Shown here: in pieces, positions 25,734 to 37,829 of the stretch
Layout of the letters: every line of letters begins with the position of its first letter
Numbering within the stretch: the first letter of the stretch is position 1
Assembly (NCBI RefSeq): GCF_031143425.1
Contig: NC_090450.1
Coordinates: 168,757,486 to 168,821,485, forward strand
Direction: 5' to 3'
Length of the DNA stretch: 64,000 nt
Source of the DNA: Pleurodeles waltl
Lineage: Eukaryota > Chordata > Amphibia > Caudata > Salamandridae
Notes under the pieces: model-generated
Database searches by the model: none
What the model was told of the DNA's origin: nothing
Seen by the model: only the letters and a program-made list of their open reading frames with translations
Program-made: the position numbers and the translations under genes

Positions 25734-26457
25734 GGCCAGCTATACAAAACAATTTGCTGTTTGCAATGTATCAAAGGCAGAATGGACCACATATGTAAAG
25801 GTTTTTAGCATTTGCAAACAGTACATTGGCCCGTTTGCAAATGCTACTCAGTAACCTATTACTGAATTGCAAAATAGGTTTTGTGAGTATTAGGAAGGAG
25901 TGTGATAAGGGTGACCCTTCCTAATAGCGAGTTGCAGGGCCATGTGTAAATGTTTTGCAACCGGAATGCAGTCGCAAAACATTAATCTTTAACTGACTCC
26001 GTAAAGGGGGTGATAACCAATTTGCAAACAGGAAGGGTTCCCCAACGGACCCCTTCCCCATTGTGAATGTGGGCGCCAACCTTTTTTAAGACCACTGCCT
26101 GCCCCTAAAAAATGAAAATAAAACTTTTTATTTTTGTTTTTGTAATGCATCCCGTTTTCCTTTAAGGAAAACTGGCTGGATTAAAAAAAAAAAATCTTTA
26201 TTGAAAATGCGATCACAACATGGTGGGATGCAGGCCCCAGCAGGCCACCATCCCTGTGAATTTTGGCCATTCCCAATAGGTCACAAATTGAGACCTGCCT
26301 CATGAATATTGATGAGACAGGTCCCTTACGACCCATTTGGTAATTGCAAACAGTGTCTGAGACATTATTGTACGTCACAGTTTGCAACTTTCTAATTGTG
26401 AGTCACAAAAAGTCTCAATTAAGAAGTTGCAAACCATTTTGTACGTACCTGTGGCCC
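25734..26457 (-). mobile_element. Family A MITE, reverse orientation, decayed
   Basis: This 724 bp copy is the reverse-orientation relative of 347-1061. It starts GGCCAGCTATACAAAAC and ends GTACGTACCTGTGGCCC, with 3 bp flanks TAA (25731-25733) and TCA (26458-26460), one of which has mutated. Shared modules are the CATGAATATTGATG hairpin (26292-26323), the CCCGTTTTCCTTTAAGG hairpin (26149-26176) and the GACCACTGCCTG arm (26091-26102). There is no coding capacity. Confidence 0.8.
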
Positions 26458-26722
26458 TCAGTAACTTACCAAATCACATTTTGTTTGTGTGATTCGGCAT
26501 TAGGAAGGGACGTGTTTAGGGCGTCCCTTCCTAATACCGAATCCCAGTGGTATGTGTGAATGTTTTGCAACTGGTATGTGGTCACAAAACGTTCATATTT
26601 TACTGATTTGGTAGAGGAGGTGGTAACCCATTCGCAAACGGAAAGGGGTCTCCAAGGAACCCCTTCCCTTTTGTGAATGCATGTAAAAACATTTTTTAAG
26701 GGCCACTGCCTACTCTTAAACA
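26458..26722 (-). mobile_element. Second, partial family A MITE directly abutting the first
   Basis: From CTCAGTAAC at 26457-26465 the sequence again follows the family A course seen at 25849-26115. It includes a 22 bp stem (GATTCGGCATTAGGAAGGGA near 26491 and its complement near 26520-26544), 'tgaatgttttgcaact', and 'ggccactgcctactctta'. It ends at about 26722, so roughly a third of an element is present in the same orientation as its neighbour. Confidence 0.7.
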
Positions 26723-26864
26723 AGCAATGGCAAAGCCAATAGGTCTCGGCAATCTGAGAGCTACAGGTGTGGGCAATGTTAATGCATTTACCCCAGCTTG
26801 GATCTCCCAGAGTTAGGAGAGCCATTTGGCAGTAAGTGAGGTAGAGTTTTTTTGTATATAGATG

Positions 26865-26975
26865 TGTTCACAAAATAGCATGTTCAGATTTGTTCAGAAT
26901 CTGTACATAGACCTGTACATAGACCTGTATGATGTCTACAAACGAGATCACCGTGTATACAATGCCTTATATGAT
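26865..26975. repeat. Minisatellite fragment related to 27695-28150
   Basis: Variants of 'gatgtgttcaca' and 'gttcagatttgttcagaatc', and a tandem 'ctgtacatagac', resemble units of the longer array at 27695-28150. Confidence 0.45.
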
Positions 26976-27029
26976 AATCGCTGGTCTGTATCGATCCTCA
27001 CTAAACCTAGGGACCTATAGGGGGCTGTG

Positions 27030-27640
27030 TAAAGATTTTCTTTATTTATATATGTTTAGGTTGCTTGCACAGTGCATTTACTGTCGTGGGTGAAGTCTGT
27101 TGGCGCTAATGGTATCGCAATGACACTGCAGAATGTCTATACAAGGCACGCAATAAGGTGTATTAAGGCAGGTTTTAAGCAGCTTCCTGAACTTGTAAGT
27201 AATTGGCTCTGCTCTAATTGAAGATGAGTATGAATTCCGTAGGGAGGGTCCCAACACCTGAACGGTGCTTCCTCCCCATCTCTGAAGTCTATAAGACACA
27301 GAATAGTGGACTGCTGAAATATTTCAGCGGGCGAGGGGGGATGCGTTTTCTAACTTTATGAGAAAAGAATGGTGGTGCAAGACTCGAAGCGCGAATCAAA
27401 GGGCTTTAAAGCAAGCACGTTTGATGATATAAGGCAAATCGTGATGTTTGGCCATGGGGTGAAACTTTGTCAAATTGAATACCAGCCTGGCAGCAATATT
27501 TAAAGTTTTTGTAGCAAGCCAGTATATGCTGAGTCTCCATAAGTCACTGTAGACTGCAAGAAAGCGTTGGCAAAAATCACTCTATGAGAGTGGGAAAGGA
27601 ATTCAAAGCTGCTTAATATGAAAAATATACTGCTTTGTCA
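27030..27640 (-). pseudogene. L2/CR1-type LINE ORF2, C-terminal tail
   Basis: In minus-strand translation, 'WLATKTLNIAARLVFNLT' with 'FHPMAKHHDLPYIIKRACFKAL' (about 27520-27400) and 'QRWGGSTVQVLGPSLRNSY' with 'SIRAEPITYKFRKLLKTCL' (about 27285-27150) follow the end of L2/Rex-type reverse transcriptase proteins. The family pattern is an 'AARLL...HI.PVL..LHWLPV..RI.FK' stretch and then 'FG.RAFSV.GPRLWNSLP..IR....L..FK..LKT.LF'. The 3' part, 'ctaaacatatataaataaag' in the minus sense, resembles the short tandem tail of such LINEs. Only the last roughly 180 residues are present, with at least one stop and one frameshift. It is an old fragment with no activity. Confidence 0.65.
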
Positions 27641-27694
27641 CAACTGACATCTGATGTGTTTACATTGGAGAGAGCGACCTAAATGATGACACAT

Positions 27695-28150
27695 ACATAT
27701 GAATTCACAAAGTGTGCGGAGCCCTCTGATGGTGAGAACAGATTTTTTTGAGTACAGAGACCCATATGGCGCTGCATTCATAATGTGTATAAAGTCACTT
27801 ACAGGTCCGTGTACACTTGGATTCGCAAAGTACAGAGAAAACTGCATGGTGCATTGTACAGATGCATTCATGTTTACAGAGCCGAGACTGTGTACAGATG
27901 TGCTCACAGGGTGTACGGAGACCTTAATGGCACTATGTTCAGACTTGTTCACAGTGTGTACAAATAATTATATAGCGTGTTGTACAGATGTGTTCACCAT
28001 CTGTACAGAAGCATGTAAGAGGATGGGCATAAATGTGTTCGCAGTGTGTACAGACACCATGGCGCGGTGCACGGACGCATTTAGATTCTTTACAAATAGT
28101 TACTCGTTTTTTTACATATGTTCACCATGTGTAGAGAGCCCGCCAAAGGG
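27695..28150. repeat. Diverged minisatellite, about 55-65 bp unit
   Basis: The core 'gtgtacagatgtgttcacag' with 'gtgtacagag' and 'tggcgctg' recurs in variant form about seven times between 27715 and 28140. Because unit length is often near a multiple of three, a 151-codon cysteine-rich plus-strand frame at 27699-28154 is open. I interpret that frame as a by-product of the repeat. Confidence 0.7.
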
Positions 28151-28868
28151 CTGAGTAAAGATGTGTTTGGCGCTGCCTACAGAAGTGCTTACACAGACCA
28201 GAGGGATCCCAGATGGTACTTTGTAGAGATACGCCCACCCTGTGCCACCTGTGGGGACATGTACGCTACTGGTGTTGCTTTTGGTTCAAGCCCTGCAGAC
28301 CGGCACCTTACACGTTCCCGCTTTGAAAAAAAAATGTGAACAATTGTCCTCGCGAAACATCTTTGCAGACACCTCTCTGCCCCAACAATCCCCATCACCT
28401 TCTGCTCACTCCACGCTTGTCATGGGATTGGTGGGGAACTGGTCACGTGGCCCTGCTGCTATTGTCCTTCACCTGTGACAAGAGCTAAATTATTCATGGA
28501 AGGGCCACTCTGTCGGAGTTCACACAGATGGTGTGTGACATCCAGTCCACTTCCCCGTCCTAGTTAAGTTTTTCTTTTTCTCGAAGGGAAATGACTGTGC
28601 CGCAGTTCTCCCCTTCGATCAGAATTATCCACAGGGCCTCCGGAGAACAACGAACAGCCAAGACCACTGTTATGCCATTTGTATATTGATCCACACTTTC
28701 AAGCTGGCTGACTTCTGCTGCTGAACGGGCATGCATGCACTTAATCAAAAAGGAAAAAATCTAACGAAAAAGTGGTTATACCTTTAAACCTCCAGTCCTA
28801 GAAACAGTATATGAAGGTAGACCGAAAAAGTTAGCGGAAGTACAAAAGTGTGATAGATAGCTAGATAA

Positions 28869-28899
<31 letters not shown>

Positions 28900-29364
28900 G
28901 ATAGATAGATATTCTGTTTTAACAAGACAGCTCCATCACGTCATCTACACAAATATTAAGTTTAATTAACACAGACCAAACAAGCCCTCATTGTACTCCT
29001 CCTACCCCAGCAATAAATGGCAAAATGTTTAAGGCCATAAGTCGACTCCTAGCAAAGCCGATTTAAGTACTATCACATTGGGTGATAGGGAAGCTATTTA
29101 TTTACTGTGTGCATAAAAGCCAAAAATGCAATAAAACGCACTATATACAAATTAGTTATTATGGTACAATATAAAGCACACAATTACATCTAGGCGTATT
29201 GAGGGTGAATAAAAGTGTGAACATATTTTATATGATGGGGCGAGCGAGGGATGGTACATGTTTACTGCACTGTAACTCCTTGGTAGTCCTAGGAGTCTAC
29301 TAGGGTTGTTTGGGCTTTTGTCACGGTTCAAGTTGGTGGCAGCGAAAAGGATCACTAAGAAATA
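28151..29364. other. No gene recognised, apart from a GATA microsatellite
   Basis: No coding region or element ends were seen. The GATA repeat at 28851-28911 is listed separately. Confidence 0.5.
28851..28911. repeat. (GATA)n microsatellite
   Basis: About 60 bp of GATA repeats with a few GATAAATA interruptions. Confidence 0.95.
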
Positions 29365-29391
29365 CAGTGATTTGCCCAAGATCACACAGGG
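29365..29391 (+). repeat. L2/MIR-like core motif
   Basis: 'agtgatttgcccaagatcac' followed by 'acaggg' closely matches the conserved 'agtgacttgcccaaggtcac' segment at the 3' part of L2 and MIR/CORE-type repeats. Only this short stretch is recognisable, so the surrounding sequence (about 29300-29500) is probably an old SINE or L2 end. Confidence 0.5.
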
Positions 29392-29635
29392 AAGGCTAGT
29401 ATAAAAAGCTTGCCAACATGCTTCAAAAGTATGAAAATCCATCCAGTCTTGTCGTCGTTGACATCCATGTTCAAACTTACATGTGGACCCTTCACAAATA
29501 TTCAACATAGCCTACACAGGCCCTGATAGTCCACCTTAAACGGCTTCTATCAATCAGAATAAAATCAGCACTTGAAACGCAAACCCAAACATCTGGTAGC
29601 TTGAGAAGTATCTGGTGTACTAGTGAAGTGAATTC

Positions 29636-29805
29636 TGTAGAGTCCAGCTGGACTCATTCTAGTGTTTCTGCCAGCCACTCTGCTGAGGTGACCCTGCCAA
29701 TAAAAGGGGCCGGGCGCACGTGCCTGTGGCCAGTTTAATACCACCCTACCACCGTGTCTGCGTCACCTCATTTACCAGCATGAGGGCCTAGGGCCCCACA
29801 TTACA
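29636..29805 (+). repeat. 5' long terminal repeat, 170 bp, internally deleted
   Basis: TG...CA ends and an AATAAA polyadenylation signal at 29699-29704. Compared with the 3' repeat it lacks 54 bp after CTCTGCTGAG, and otherwise the two are nearly identical. Confidence 0.9.
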
Positions 29806-29806
29806 T

Positions 29807-29824
29807 TGGCGACGAAGGTGGGAT
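29807..29824 (+). other. Likely tRNA primer-binding site
   Basis: TGGCGACGAAGGTGGGAT lies one base inside the 5' LTR, where minus-strand DNA synthesis would be primed. The TGG start is standard; the priming tRNA was not identified. Confidence 0.65.
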
Positions 29825-32800
29825 CTGAAACCCCACGTGGTCGCAGACATGGATTCAACTCGGTGGAAGAAAGAGGAGAAGTGAGGCCGTCGCAGCCCCA
29901 GCTCCATTGGTGCCAAAGAAGGGGGTGAGTGCTGTCGATGACAGCGTCCCGCAGCGCTGCCAAAACGGCTGCGGTGCTGAAAGTAAATAAAGCGCTGTGA
30001 GGCTTGTGTTCCCTGTGCCCCCAGAAGGAATTGCCCTGAGCGCGCCCTCCCCAGAGTCAGCACATGGGTAGAAGGCGCTGTTGCGCGCGCCGTGAAGAAA
30101 TGAATGGCCAAAAAGAAAAAACGCGCACCGAAGAAAACAAAGAGGAATGCCTAGGGCCGCCCCCCCTCCCCTCGAAGAAAGTGCGGAAATGTGTCCGGGG
30201 CCGGTCGCCCCAGGAAAAGAAGGCAGTCCGCAGCGTGTCATGCAGCTGCAGCTGCGGCCGCGTGTGATGTACATGGTGCGATCGGGCACCAAGAAAAAAA
30301 AAACCAATGACCGGCACCGTTTTTACTTTTTTTTCTTTTAAAGTGGCGCTGTCGCGCACCGTGCGCCATGAGGAGAAGTTGGAAAAGTGTGGCCGGGGCC
30401 GGTCGCCCCTTTTCATTTTAACAATGGTGCTCTTGCGCACCTAAGAAAATGCCCAGGGCCACCCCCACCACAAAAATGCCGGAAAACGGCCGCAGCACGG
30501 AGGACTGCTGCAGCCGCAACGTAAGGTCCCCGATGGGGCAGACACGCACCAGGTGCCCAGGGCCGGGCCCCCACCTCCCAGAAATGAATAAAGAAGAGAG
30601 GTGCTCACACGCACCTAAAGAAAAAAAAAAAAAAACTTTGCCCGGAGCGCCCCCACGCCCCCCTCACTGACGTTGGTGCCATCTGCATGCCTCTTCAAAC
30701 GAGGCTGTGCAGGTTGAAAGAAAAAAATTGGAAAGGAAGGAAAAAAAAAACAAAGAGAAAAGGGAGAGAAGATAGAAAATAAATAAAATTGCACTTACCT
30801 GCAGCCCCCACCAGCATGACGGAGTCCTCCCAGCAGCATGCCCTCCTCACCGGCATCTGTTGAAATAAACGAGGCTGGTAACTGGAAAGACTGTCTTGAA
30901 GCTAGAAAAAAAAAGTGCACTACTGGCATCCAGTGGACAGAGTTGGTATTGCACCCTATTTCTGTTTTAAAGGGAAAACAAGCTTGGAAGAAGGCAAGTT
31001 TACAGCAGCACCTTCAGAAAGTGACTGCTCCACACCAAGAATGCGCCCGTGGACAGAAACGGCGCAGAAGACGGAAACGGCGAAAAAGAAGAAAGCGACG
31101 CGGGCGACGCTGCAAAAGGGAAGGAGAAGACTGCAGCTGTCCCTGCCAAGCTGCAACAGTGGGAAACGGACGCAAGTGCCACGTGAGGTACGAAGAAAGT
31201 GCGCATGGTCTGCGCAGCCCCTGGCGGCCGTCCACCGCCACCAACGAGAGAACGCCACATGCCCCAGCAGTGATGGACATCACCGCAGGACAAGAATCAC
31301 CGCAGGACAAGAAAGGGACATGCCAGGCGTTGCCACAGGACGCCCAGAAAAAAAAAAAGAGACTGACACGTGCGCAGCGTGCACAGAGAGCTGCGCCCGA
31401 GAATGTGACGACATGGGTAAAAGTCCGTGAAGATGGAGAGAGTACCCGAGAGCGTGACGTAACGCACGGGACAAGAGGCCATGTCAGCTGGCCGCACAGC
31501 GATGGAAGATGGCCAATGTTGGCCCATCAGTGAGCAGGTCATCTGAACTGACCAACCCTGCCAGAGCAGATGGCAGGAGTGAGCGCCGTAACAGCGCAGC
31601 CTCGAGGAGCAAAAGTGGCGCCCTCGAGTGAAGAGAAGGAGGAAGAGAGCGGGGACCCTCCTGCCAGAGAGAGGTCCACCGTGAGGATCCGGGAACGGAC
31701 CAGACCGGGAGAGGTCTGCCTGAAGAGCAGATCATGTCCTACCCGCAGGACTCAGCCTGTGAGAGGCTGGGACCGAGCAAGATGCACCAGAGGAGGTGCA
31801 GTGATAGGTCCATGTGAAGCAGCATGCGACCTGTGGCACAACGCCACATCAAGGACGACCGAGGAAGATGCACCAGCAAAGGTGCAGTGATAGGTCCATG
31901 TGCCGCAACATGTGACCTGTGGCACGACGCCACACCAGGGAGAAGAGAGTGTGGCACACTGCCAACAAGAAATGCGGAGAGGTTTGTGACAGACCGGTCA
32001 CACCACAGATCAACTCCATCGCAGGTGTGAAAGTGGAAGGAAGTAGAGTGACACAACTGAGGACTCGTGCGAGCAGATGAGGAGGTACCCATCAGTACAA
32101 GACAGTCACCGGAGTGAGCAGACGTCACTGAAGACAGCGATGCGGGTGGTCCCCCACGCTTCCCAGTACGACCGACCTGTCACCGGCTGCTTGGCTGTGA
32201 TGGCATCCCTGACGCCGACTGCACAGGCCACACAAGACCCGCCATGGCCGCTATGTCCATCAAGTGGTCCTTCCGCTGACGAAGCCGCCGCCACCTGTTT
32301 GATCTGCAAAAGGAAAAAAAAAAAACATCATCATCATGATGTGGTGCATCGCCCAATCATCGAAGGAGGAGCACAGCACCACCTGAGTGGAGACAGTCAG
32401 CAACAAGAACCGATGCTGACAAGGCATGTCTGGCAACGTAGAAACTTATCATCTGAACACTTGCCATGAGCTCTGTGAACCAGACGCCTGCCGGTGAGAG
32501 CAGACCAGATCATTTGGACCATCCACCCTTGGGGTTGCACAAGACTAGGACGTGGCCCTGTTGGGAGTTCAGAGAAACTCCTTTGGCGTGGCCGACGTTG
32601 GCCCGCACAGCCCACGAAGTCCCGCCGCAATCCAGGGACAAGGGCCTCCAACAAATTCCTGTGAGAGCGGAATATCGCTGAGAGAGAATGCATCTGAGAC
32701 AGCTCCACGTCAGGCATCCGGAAGCACGGAGGTCTCATATCGAGAGACTGGTCACCTGAAGACTTTGCACTATGGCCAGAGCACCTGAATCCAGATGGCT

Positions 32801-33428
32801 CGAACAAGCGGACCCTGCATCAACAACCCTTGTGGCTCCATGCGAGACTAGGATGTGGTCATGTAGGCTGTTCCTCTGAGAAGTCTTTGCTGGGCCTGAG
32901 ATAGGCAAGCACAGCCCACACAGTCCCGTGGAAGCCCGCGGAAGGGCCTCGAGGAGACTCCTGCTTGATGGAGGTCTGGCACGAGAGGGAAGACTGCCGC
33001 TGCTCTGCCGCTGGACTTCCAGGCGCCCCAGGCCGTCACGTCATCTGCAGTCTTAGGAGGTAGACAATCTCCAGAGTCAGAATGCCGTCCAGAACTGTGT
33101 ACAGTGGACTCCCCACTGCTCCAGATGCACCCGCATCAGAAACTGTAAATAGACTTTGACCACAAGAGCCCAGGCAGGACCGGGTCGACAATATCCCGCG
33201 AACTGTGAGGTCGTGGACAAGCAGCTGAAGTATCTGGACTTCATCCACACAGTGTTCATGCCCAGCTGTACCTGGTTAAATTATGGACTCGTGCGGAGGT
33301 GTCCGGGTGCTCCCAGCTGCACCATGTCCACTGCAATTCTGCAGTCTGCCTTTTCGAGGCCGAGAGAATGATTGTGGTGCTTTGTTATTGTTTCTTTTAC
33401 AGGTTGGACTTTTGTTTGGTTCCTCAAT

Positions 33429-33443
33429 AAAGTTTGGGAGGGA
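33429..33443 (+). other. Likely polypurine tract
   Basis: AAAGTTTGGGAGGGA directly abuts the 3' LTR, the expected place for the plus-strand primer. Confidence 0.7.
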
Positions 33444-33667
33444 TGTAGAGTCCAGCTGGACTCATTCTAGTGTTTCTGCCAGCCACTCTGCTGAGGGCTG
33501 GTCTTACTTGTGTAACCCACACCCACCCAACACAGGCGTCACCAGTCAGGTGACCCTGCCAATAAAAGAGACCGGGCGCACGTGCCTGTGGCCAGTTTAA
33601 TACCACCCTACCACCGTGTCTGCGTCACCTCATTTACCAGCATGAGGGCCTAGGGCCCCACATTACA
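33444..33667 (+). repeat. 3' long terminal repeat, 224 bp
   Basis: It is the full version of the repeat at 29636-29805, with AATAAA at 33561-33566 and the 54 bp segment that the 5' copy lacks. Confidence 0.9.
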
Positions 33668-36600
33668 AAATCCGTGAGCGCTATATAGCAAAATAGTGCC
33701 CTCTAAGTCCTGTGTGGAGAGGGAGCAGGCCATCGACATAAATGCAATCCGTGCGTGCCTTTCCCTCCAGCAAAGGAAGGTTATTTTGCAACTAAACATT
33801 CATGAATAGGCCTCACAGCCAGAGTGCTCCCGCTTCCAAAGAGACCGTCCCGGTACCGAGCCACCTCCCCTCTTACCAGCCTTTGTGTGGAGCTGGGCTA
33901 CAGCCAGGGAGTGAGCGAGACGTGCGTGAGGGTGATGAAGGGGAGTGAGTGAACCACCGAGGTGTGCGAAACATATCCAATTGAAGCAACAGCCAGGGAG
34001 TGAACGAGACGGCACTGATGAGAGAAAGAAATAAACTACACATTTTTATTCTCACTCAGTGAGGTAAATACATTAGAAGGTGCAGAAGTGAGAGCTCAAT
34101 CCCACTCCACCCGTGCCCTCTCTCCCCGACGGTCACCCGACCTTACATTAAAGACCATACTGTGGAGAAAAAGAAAACGCACTTGGAATTCGGGAACACA
34201 GGTGCATGGGAAATGTATTCAGAGCGCGAGAGCCTATTAGGAATCGCTAAAGGTGTCAAGGATATATCAGTACGTCGGAGTTTGTGATTTCCTAATAGTG
34301 AATTTCAAAGATTCGGTAGTAGAACTTGCAAAATTAAACCTTTTTACATGGCCCACAGCTCGCTAAAAGTGCTAGCTGAACAAAATGCACTTTGTTTTAA
34401 TGATCATCTGTGCACCAACAATGGAAACAACAGTTAATGAAGTCTCAATGTGAGAAAGCTAAATTTCATTCAGGAGGCATGTTCTTTGCATACTTCTTTC
34501 ATTCGCCTAGCCCCAACTTCAGCAATTCCACATGCTCAATCCTTGTGACTTCATGTACATTGCGTGGAAAAAAACGAAAATGAGTCCAGACACTGTTCAA
34601 GAGTCCCACTGAGAAAATATTGGCTAACAAGGACTTCGAGCAATTTATGTGTGCAGGAAAAGCAAACCAATAATGTGTTTGTCAAGCAAAGAAAAATAAC
34701 CAAGTTCTAAAATTGAATTAATATAAGAGCCACTCGAACAGTTGCTGGCCTCGTATTAAACAGTGAAGGCTCAGGAAACACCAAAGAAAATAACCCAAGA
34801 GCAGACGAAAAACACCAAAGGGACAAACTAGTAAACAAAAACAAAATTAAAACCATCCTGGAAAGGTCAGTCGCTACTAGCTAAATATGCATGGCAGCAA
34901 AAAAGGTAAATATTAAATGAAAGGCAGAGGAGCAGGGATAATAAAAAGGCCAGGCAAACTCTTAATTACAATACACCAAAGGGTATCCAAAACATTAAAG
35001 GGGCAAGCAGACAAATCAAATGAATAAAACACATGAGAATAATTCCTTTTTAATTTTATAAATTAACTCATACTATGTCTCTCTGCCCTTGATCATTTAC
35101 TAACCGGCGAATCAGACACCTATCAAATATAACTCCATGTGATCTTAGCAAAAATATATTTTAGAGTAATATTACAATGATATCATATCTAAGTTGTTTT
35201 GGTCTTTATTGACTATAGAAATATATCTGACTCATACCTATTCACTTGTTCCCTAGACAATGAACTACACTTTATCTCCTGAAAACATTGGCATAAATCC
35301 TCATTTGCTGTGATTTCTAGAGTTGTTTCAGTGCAAATTCGTCCTTGGTCAAAAAGACATTTGTTATATGCACAGAACCTGATAGCAGGCACCACTTTAC
35401 AGCAATCATGTGTAAACACATCTGTCCGTTTAAAATGGTTTTATGATTGCTTATGCCAATACACTTGGTTGGCTTTACTCTCAGTTGAGCCATTATTAGT
35501 AGACATTAATTGCAAGGAAAAAAGTATTTCTTAACCTATCCTGCAGTGTCAGTTTCAGCAAGACATGTGGAAATTCATTTAAGACAGCCAAGGTCATGTT
35601 AGATATTTAACAATGTAAACTACTTTTTGTTGAACTTAACTTCCTATTTTTTTTGCAGTTATAAGCATTGGCAATAGGTATAGTGAAACGAATTTTGCAA
35701 GCTTGAGTAATGAGAAGAAAAGGTATCACACAGGTCATGATAGCAGATGCGTATTTCCCAAACACAGTGGAAAACTGCAAGGCTCCCTCATCTGTTGTCC
35801 ATTTTCTGTGCAGATGAGAAAGCTACACGGTGGCCACCAGTCCTATACCAGCTGTGCTGATTAACACTGGCATTACTGCTCCCTATGTAGTACCTGTTTT
35901 GTATGTGAAGTGTGGTGATCACGCAAAAGTGTATGGGGAACTCAGTCTCTGAGATTACTTTGCACAGATAGGACAGGCATAGCACAGGTTGTAGTAAAGA
36001 GTCCGTGCATCACACACCCACAGAGAACACAAACCACATGAACATCAGCCGTAAAACGTCCATCGCGCACACAGAATAGGCATCACATGGTATCATGTGG
36101 AACGAAGAACTGATAGCCTATAGGTATCAACTCTTCAAGGATTCCCCGCACACCCGGATTGAGTGGAGCAGAGGGTGGTGGGGCACAGAGTGAACGGAGA
36201 AGAGCATGACACAAATGGAGATGCAAAGAAGAAGAATTAAGGGTACACCGGGTCAGAAGGGTGCCGCACAGGGTGCAATTTTGCTTTAAACATATGGAAA
36301 TAATAAAGCAAGAGAAGCAGCAACAGTGCATGCTGCTGCACCCCCTTACCCACACAGAAGTGGTACCACATGAGAATGAGAAGTTTAAGCTTTCCTCACA
36401 AATACACCAACATCAGAATGGGTATTACATATGGGTTTTTCTTTCCCTGAACACACATGCACACATACAACAAGTACAGTACGTGCATGGATCTAAGCAT
36501 TATAAGATTCCCAATCTCCACGAGAACACATACATCATCTGTAAGAGCAATGTATAAATAGATGAAGGTATGTGTGTATGTGTGTGGTCTTTGTATATAG

Positions 36601-37829
36601 CAGAAGTAACGAAAAGGTAGCAGAGAGCTGCACAAGTTCAATGGCAAAGCAACAGTAAAAAAGCGACTGGAGAGATAGATGGCTTCTGGGAGCAGACGTG
36701 TCCTGCTACTGCATTGTGATGTAGTGTTCTTTAATGATCTGTGTTTGCATTACACTTCATCACACACAAAGCAGGTACAAAACAGGTGGTGGGACTGCAG
36801 GTTTCCATCTCTCGGATGGGAGAGCACAGGCGATCAAGGACTGTCAGTATGCATCTTTTAGAATGTTCCTGCTCAATGAGCTCCACAGCCCTTAGTAACA
36901 GCATAAAGGAGATGCAGTCACCAGACAGAGGAGTATGAATGAAGGGAAACCCAGTACACCTTTGACAACCTAGAGCAATGGCATGAAAAAGGGATGAACA
37001 ATATCCTTCAAGCGATATAGAGATGGAGTCGACCCTGCCACCACTTCCCACTTGTGATATACCATGGGCAGGCTATGCCTCTTTCTATTCCAGTAGAGTA
37101 TAAACAAAGTAATAAATAGTTATTCAGGACCTGATGCACGCTCTGTTTTTCCTTAAGTAAGTGAGTCTTACTTCTGGAAGTTTAGGACTTAGTCATACCT
37201 ATACCTAGAGTTAAAAAACAAGAATACATTTAAATTCATATAAGCAATGCATTGCATTATGGGCATTTTTCATTCCATTTTGTGGAAAAGGTGAACACAA
37301 AAAAGTGTTTCTCTTTAATTTTCACCTTCTTGCATACAAAGAATACATGCATTATCTTTTGAGGCCTGTATCCACACAGCAAGCAAATCCAGGAATTGCA
37401 AGGAAGTGACACCTACGAAATAGAGAACTAAAACTGAGATACGTTGCCAGTTAAATTCTGCAAGAGTTCTTCTCACATCAGTGTGTAAAGCGTTCTTAAA
37501 TGTTTTGCGATTCCGTTAGTTTCTCAGTATAACATACTGTCAGCAGATTCGTCTTATTGCTGCACAGGATGTAATTCAGTTGGATGCTTTCCAGCATCAT
37601 GTTTAGATGAGCATATTTTTGCTAAAATCTCAATCTGTAGACATCAGACCAGGCAATTCTAGATGTAGTTTCCCCTATGCAAGGGTGAATTAACCAAAAG
37701 CTATAGGGATAAAGATTTCTCATTAATATTGTCCTCATGTGGTCATCCGCAGACTGAACGTATATCTGCGCATTTTTTGACACATGAGATTTTGACTATA
37801 GCAGCATAAGATTTGAAATTCGATACTTA
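33668..37829. other. No gene recognised
   Basis: Between the LTR element and the family C MITE I see no coding region. A hairpin near 34225-34325 ('cctattaggaatcgc' and 'gtgatttcctaatag') looks like a family A MITE remnant, but its ends are not visible. Confidence 0.5.

Larger units (their letters stand above)
29636..33667 (+). mobile_element. LTR retrotransposon, 4.0 kb, without recognisable gag or pol
   Basis: Two direct repeats beginning TGTAGAGTCCAGCTGG and ending CCCCACATTACA (29636-29805 and 33444-33667) flank a 3.6 kb interior. A primer-binding-type sequence TGGCGACGAAGGTGGGAT follows the first repeat, and a purine-rich tract AAAGTTTGGGAGGGA precedes the second. Flanking 5-mers are AATTC (29631-29635) and AAATC (33668-33672), a target duplication with one mismatch. 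Ty3/gypsy-type elements often have a TTGGCGACGA-like primer site. The interior is GC-rich, repetitive and shows no protease, reverse transcriptase or integrase motif. The element is therefore a non-autonomous type or a heavily rearranged copy. Confidence 0.85.

Noticed and set aside
27699..28154. A 151-codon Cys/Thr-rich frame that could look like a secreted repeat protein
   Set aside because: It follows the units of a diverged minisatellite, has no signal peptide, and shows no sign of conserved codon use.
30838..31533. A 231-codon plus-strand frame, the longest simple frame in the window, Arg/Lys-rich
   Set aside because: It lies in the GC- and purine-rich interior of the LTR element, is low-complexity, matches no gag, nucleocapsid or other domain pattern that I can see, and is overlapped by comparable frames on both strands.
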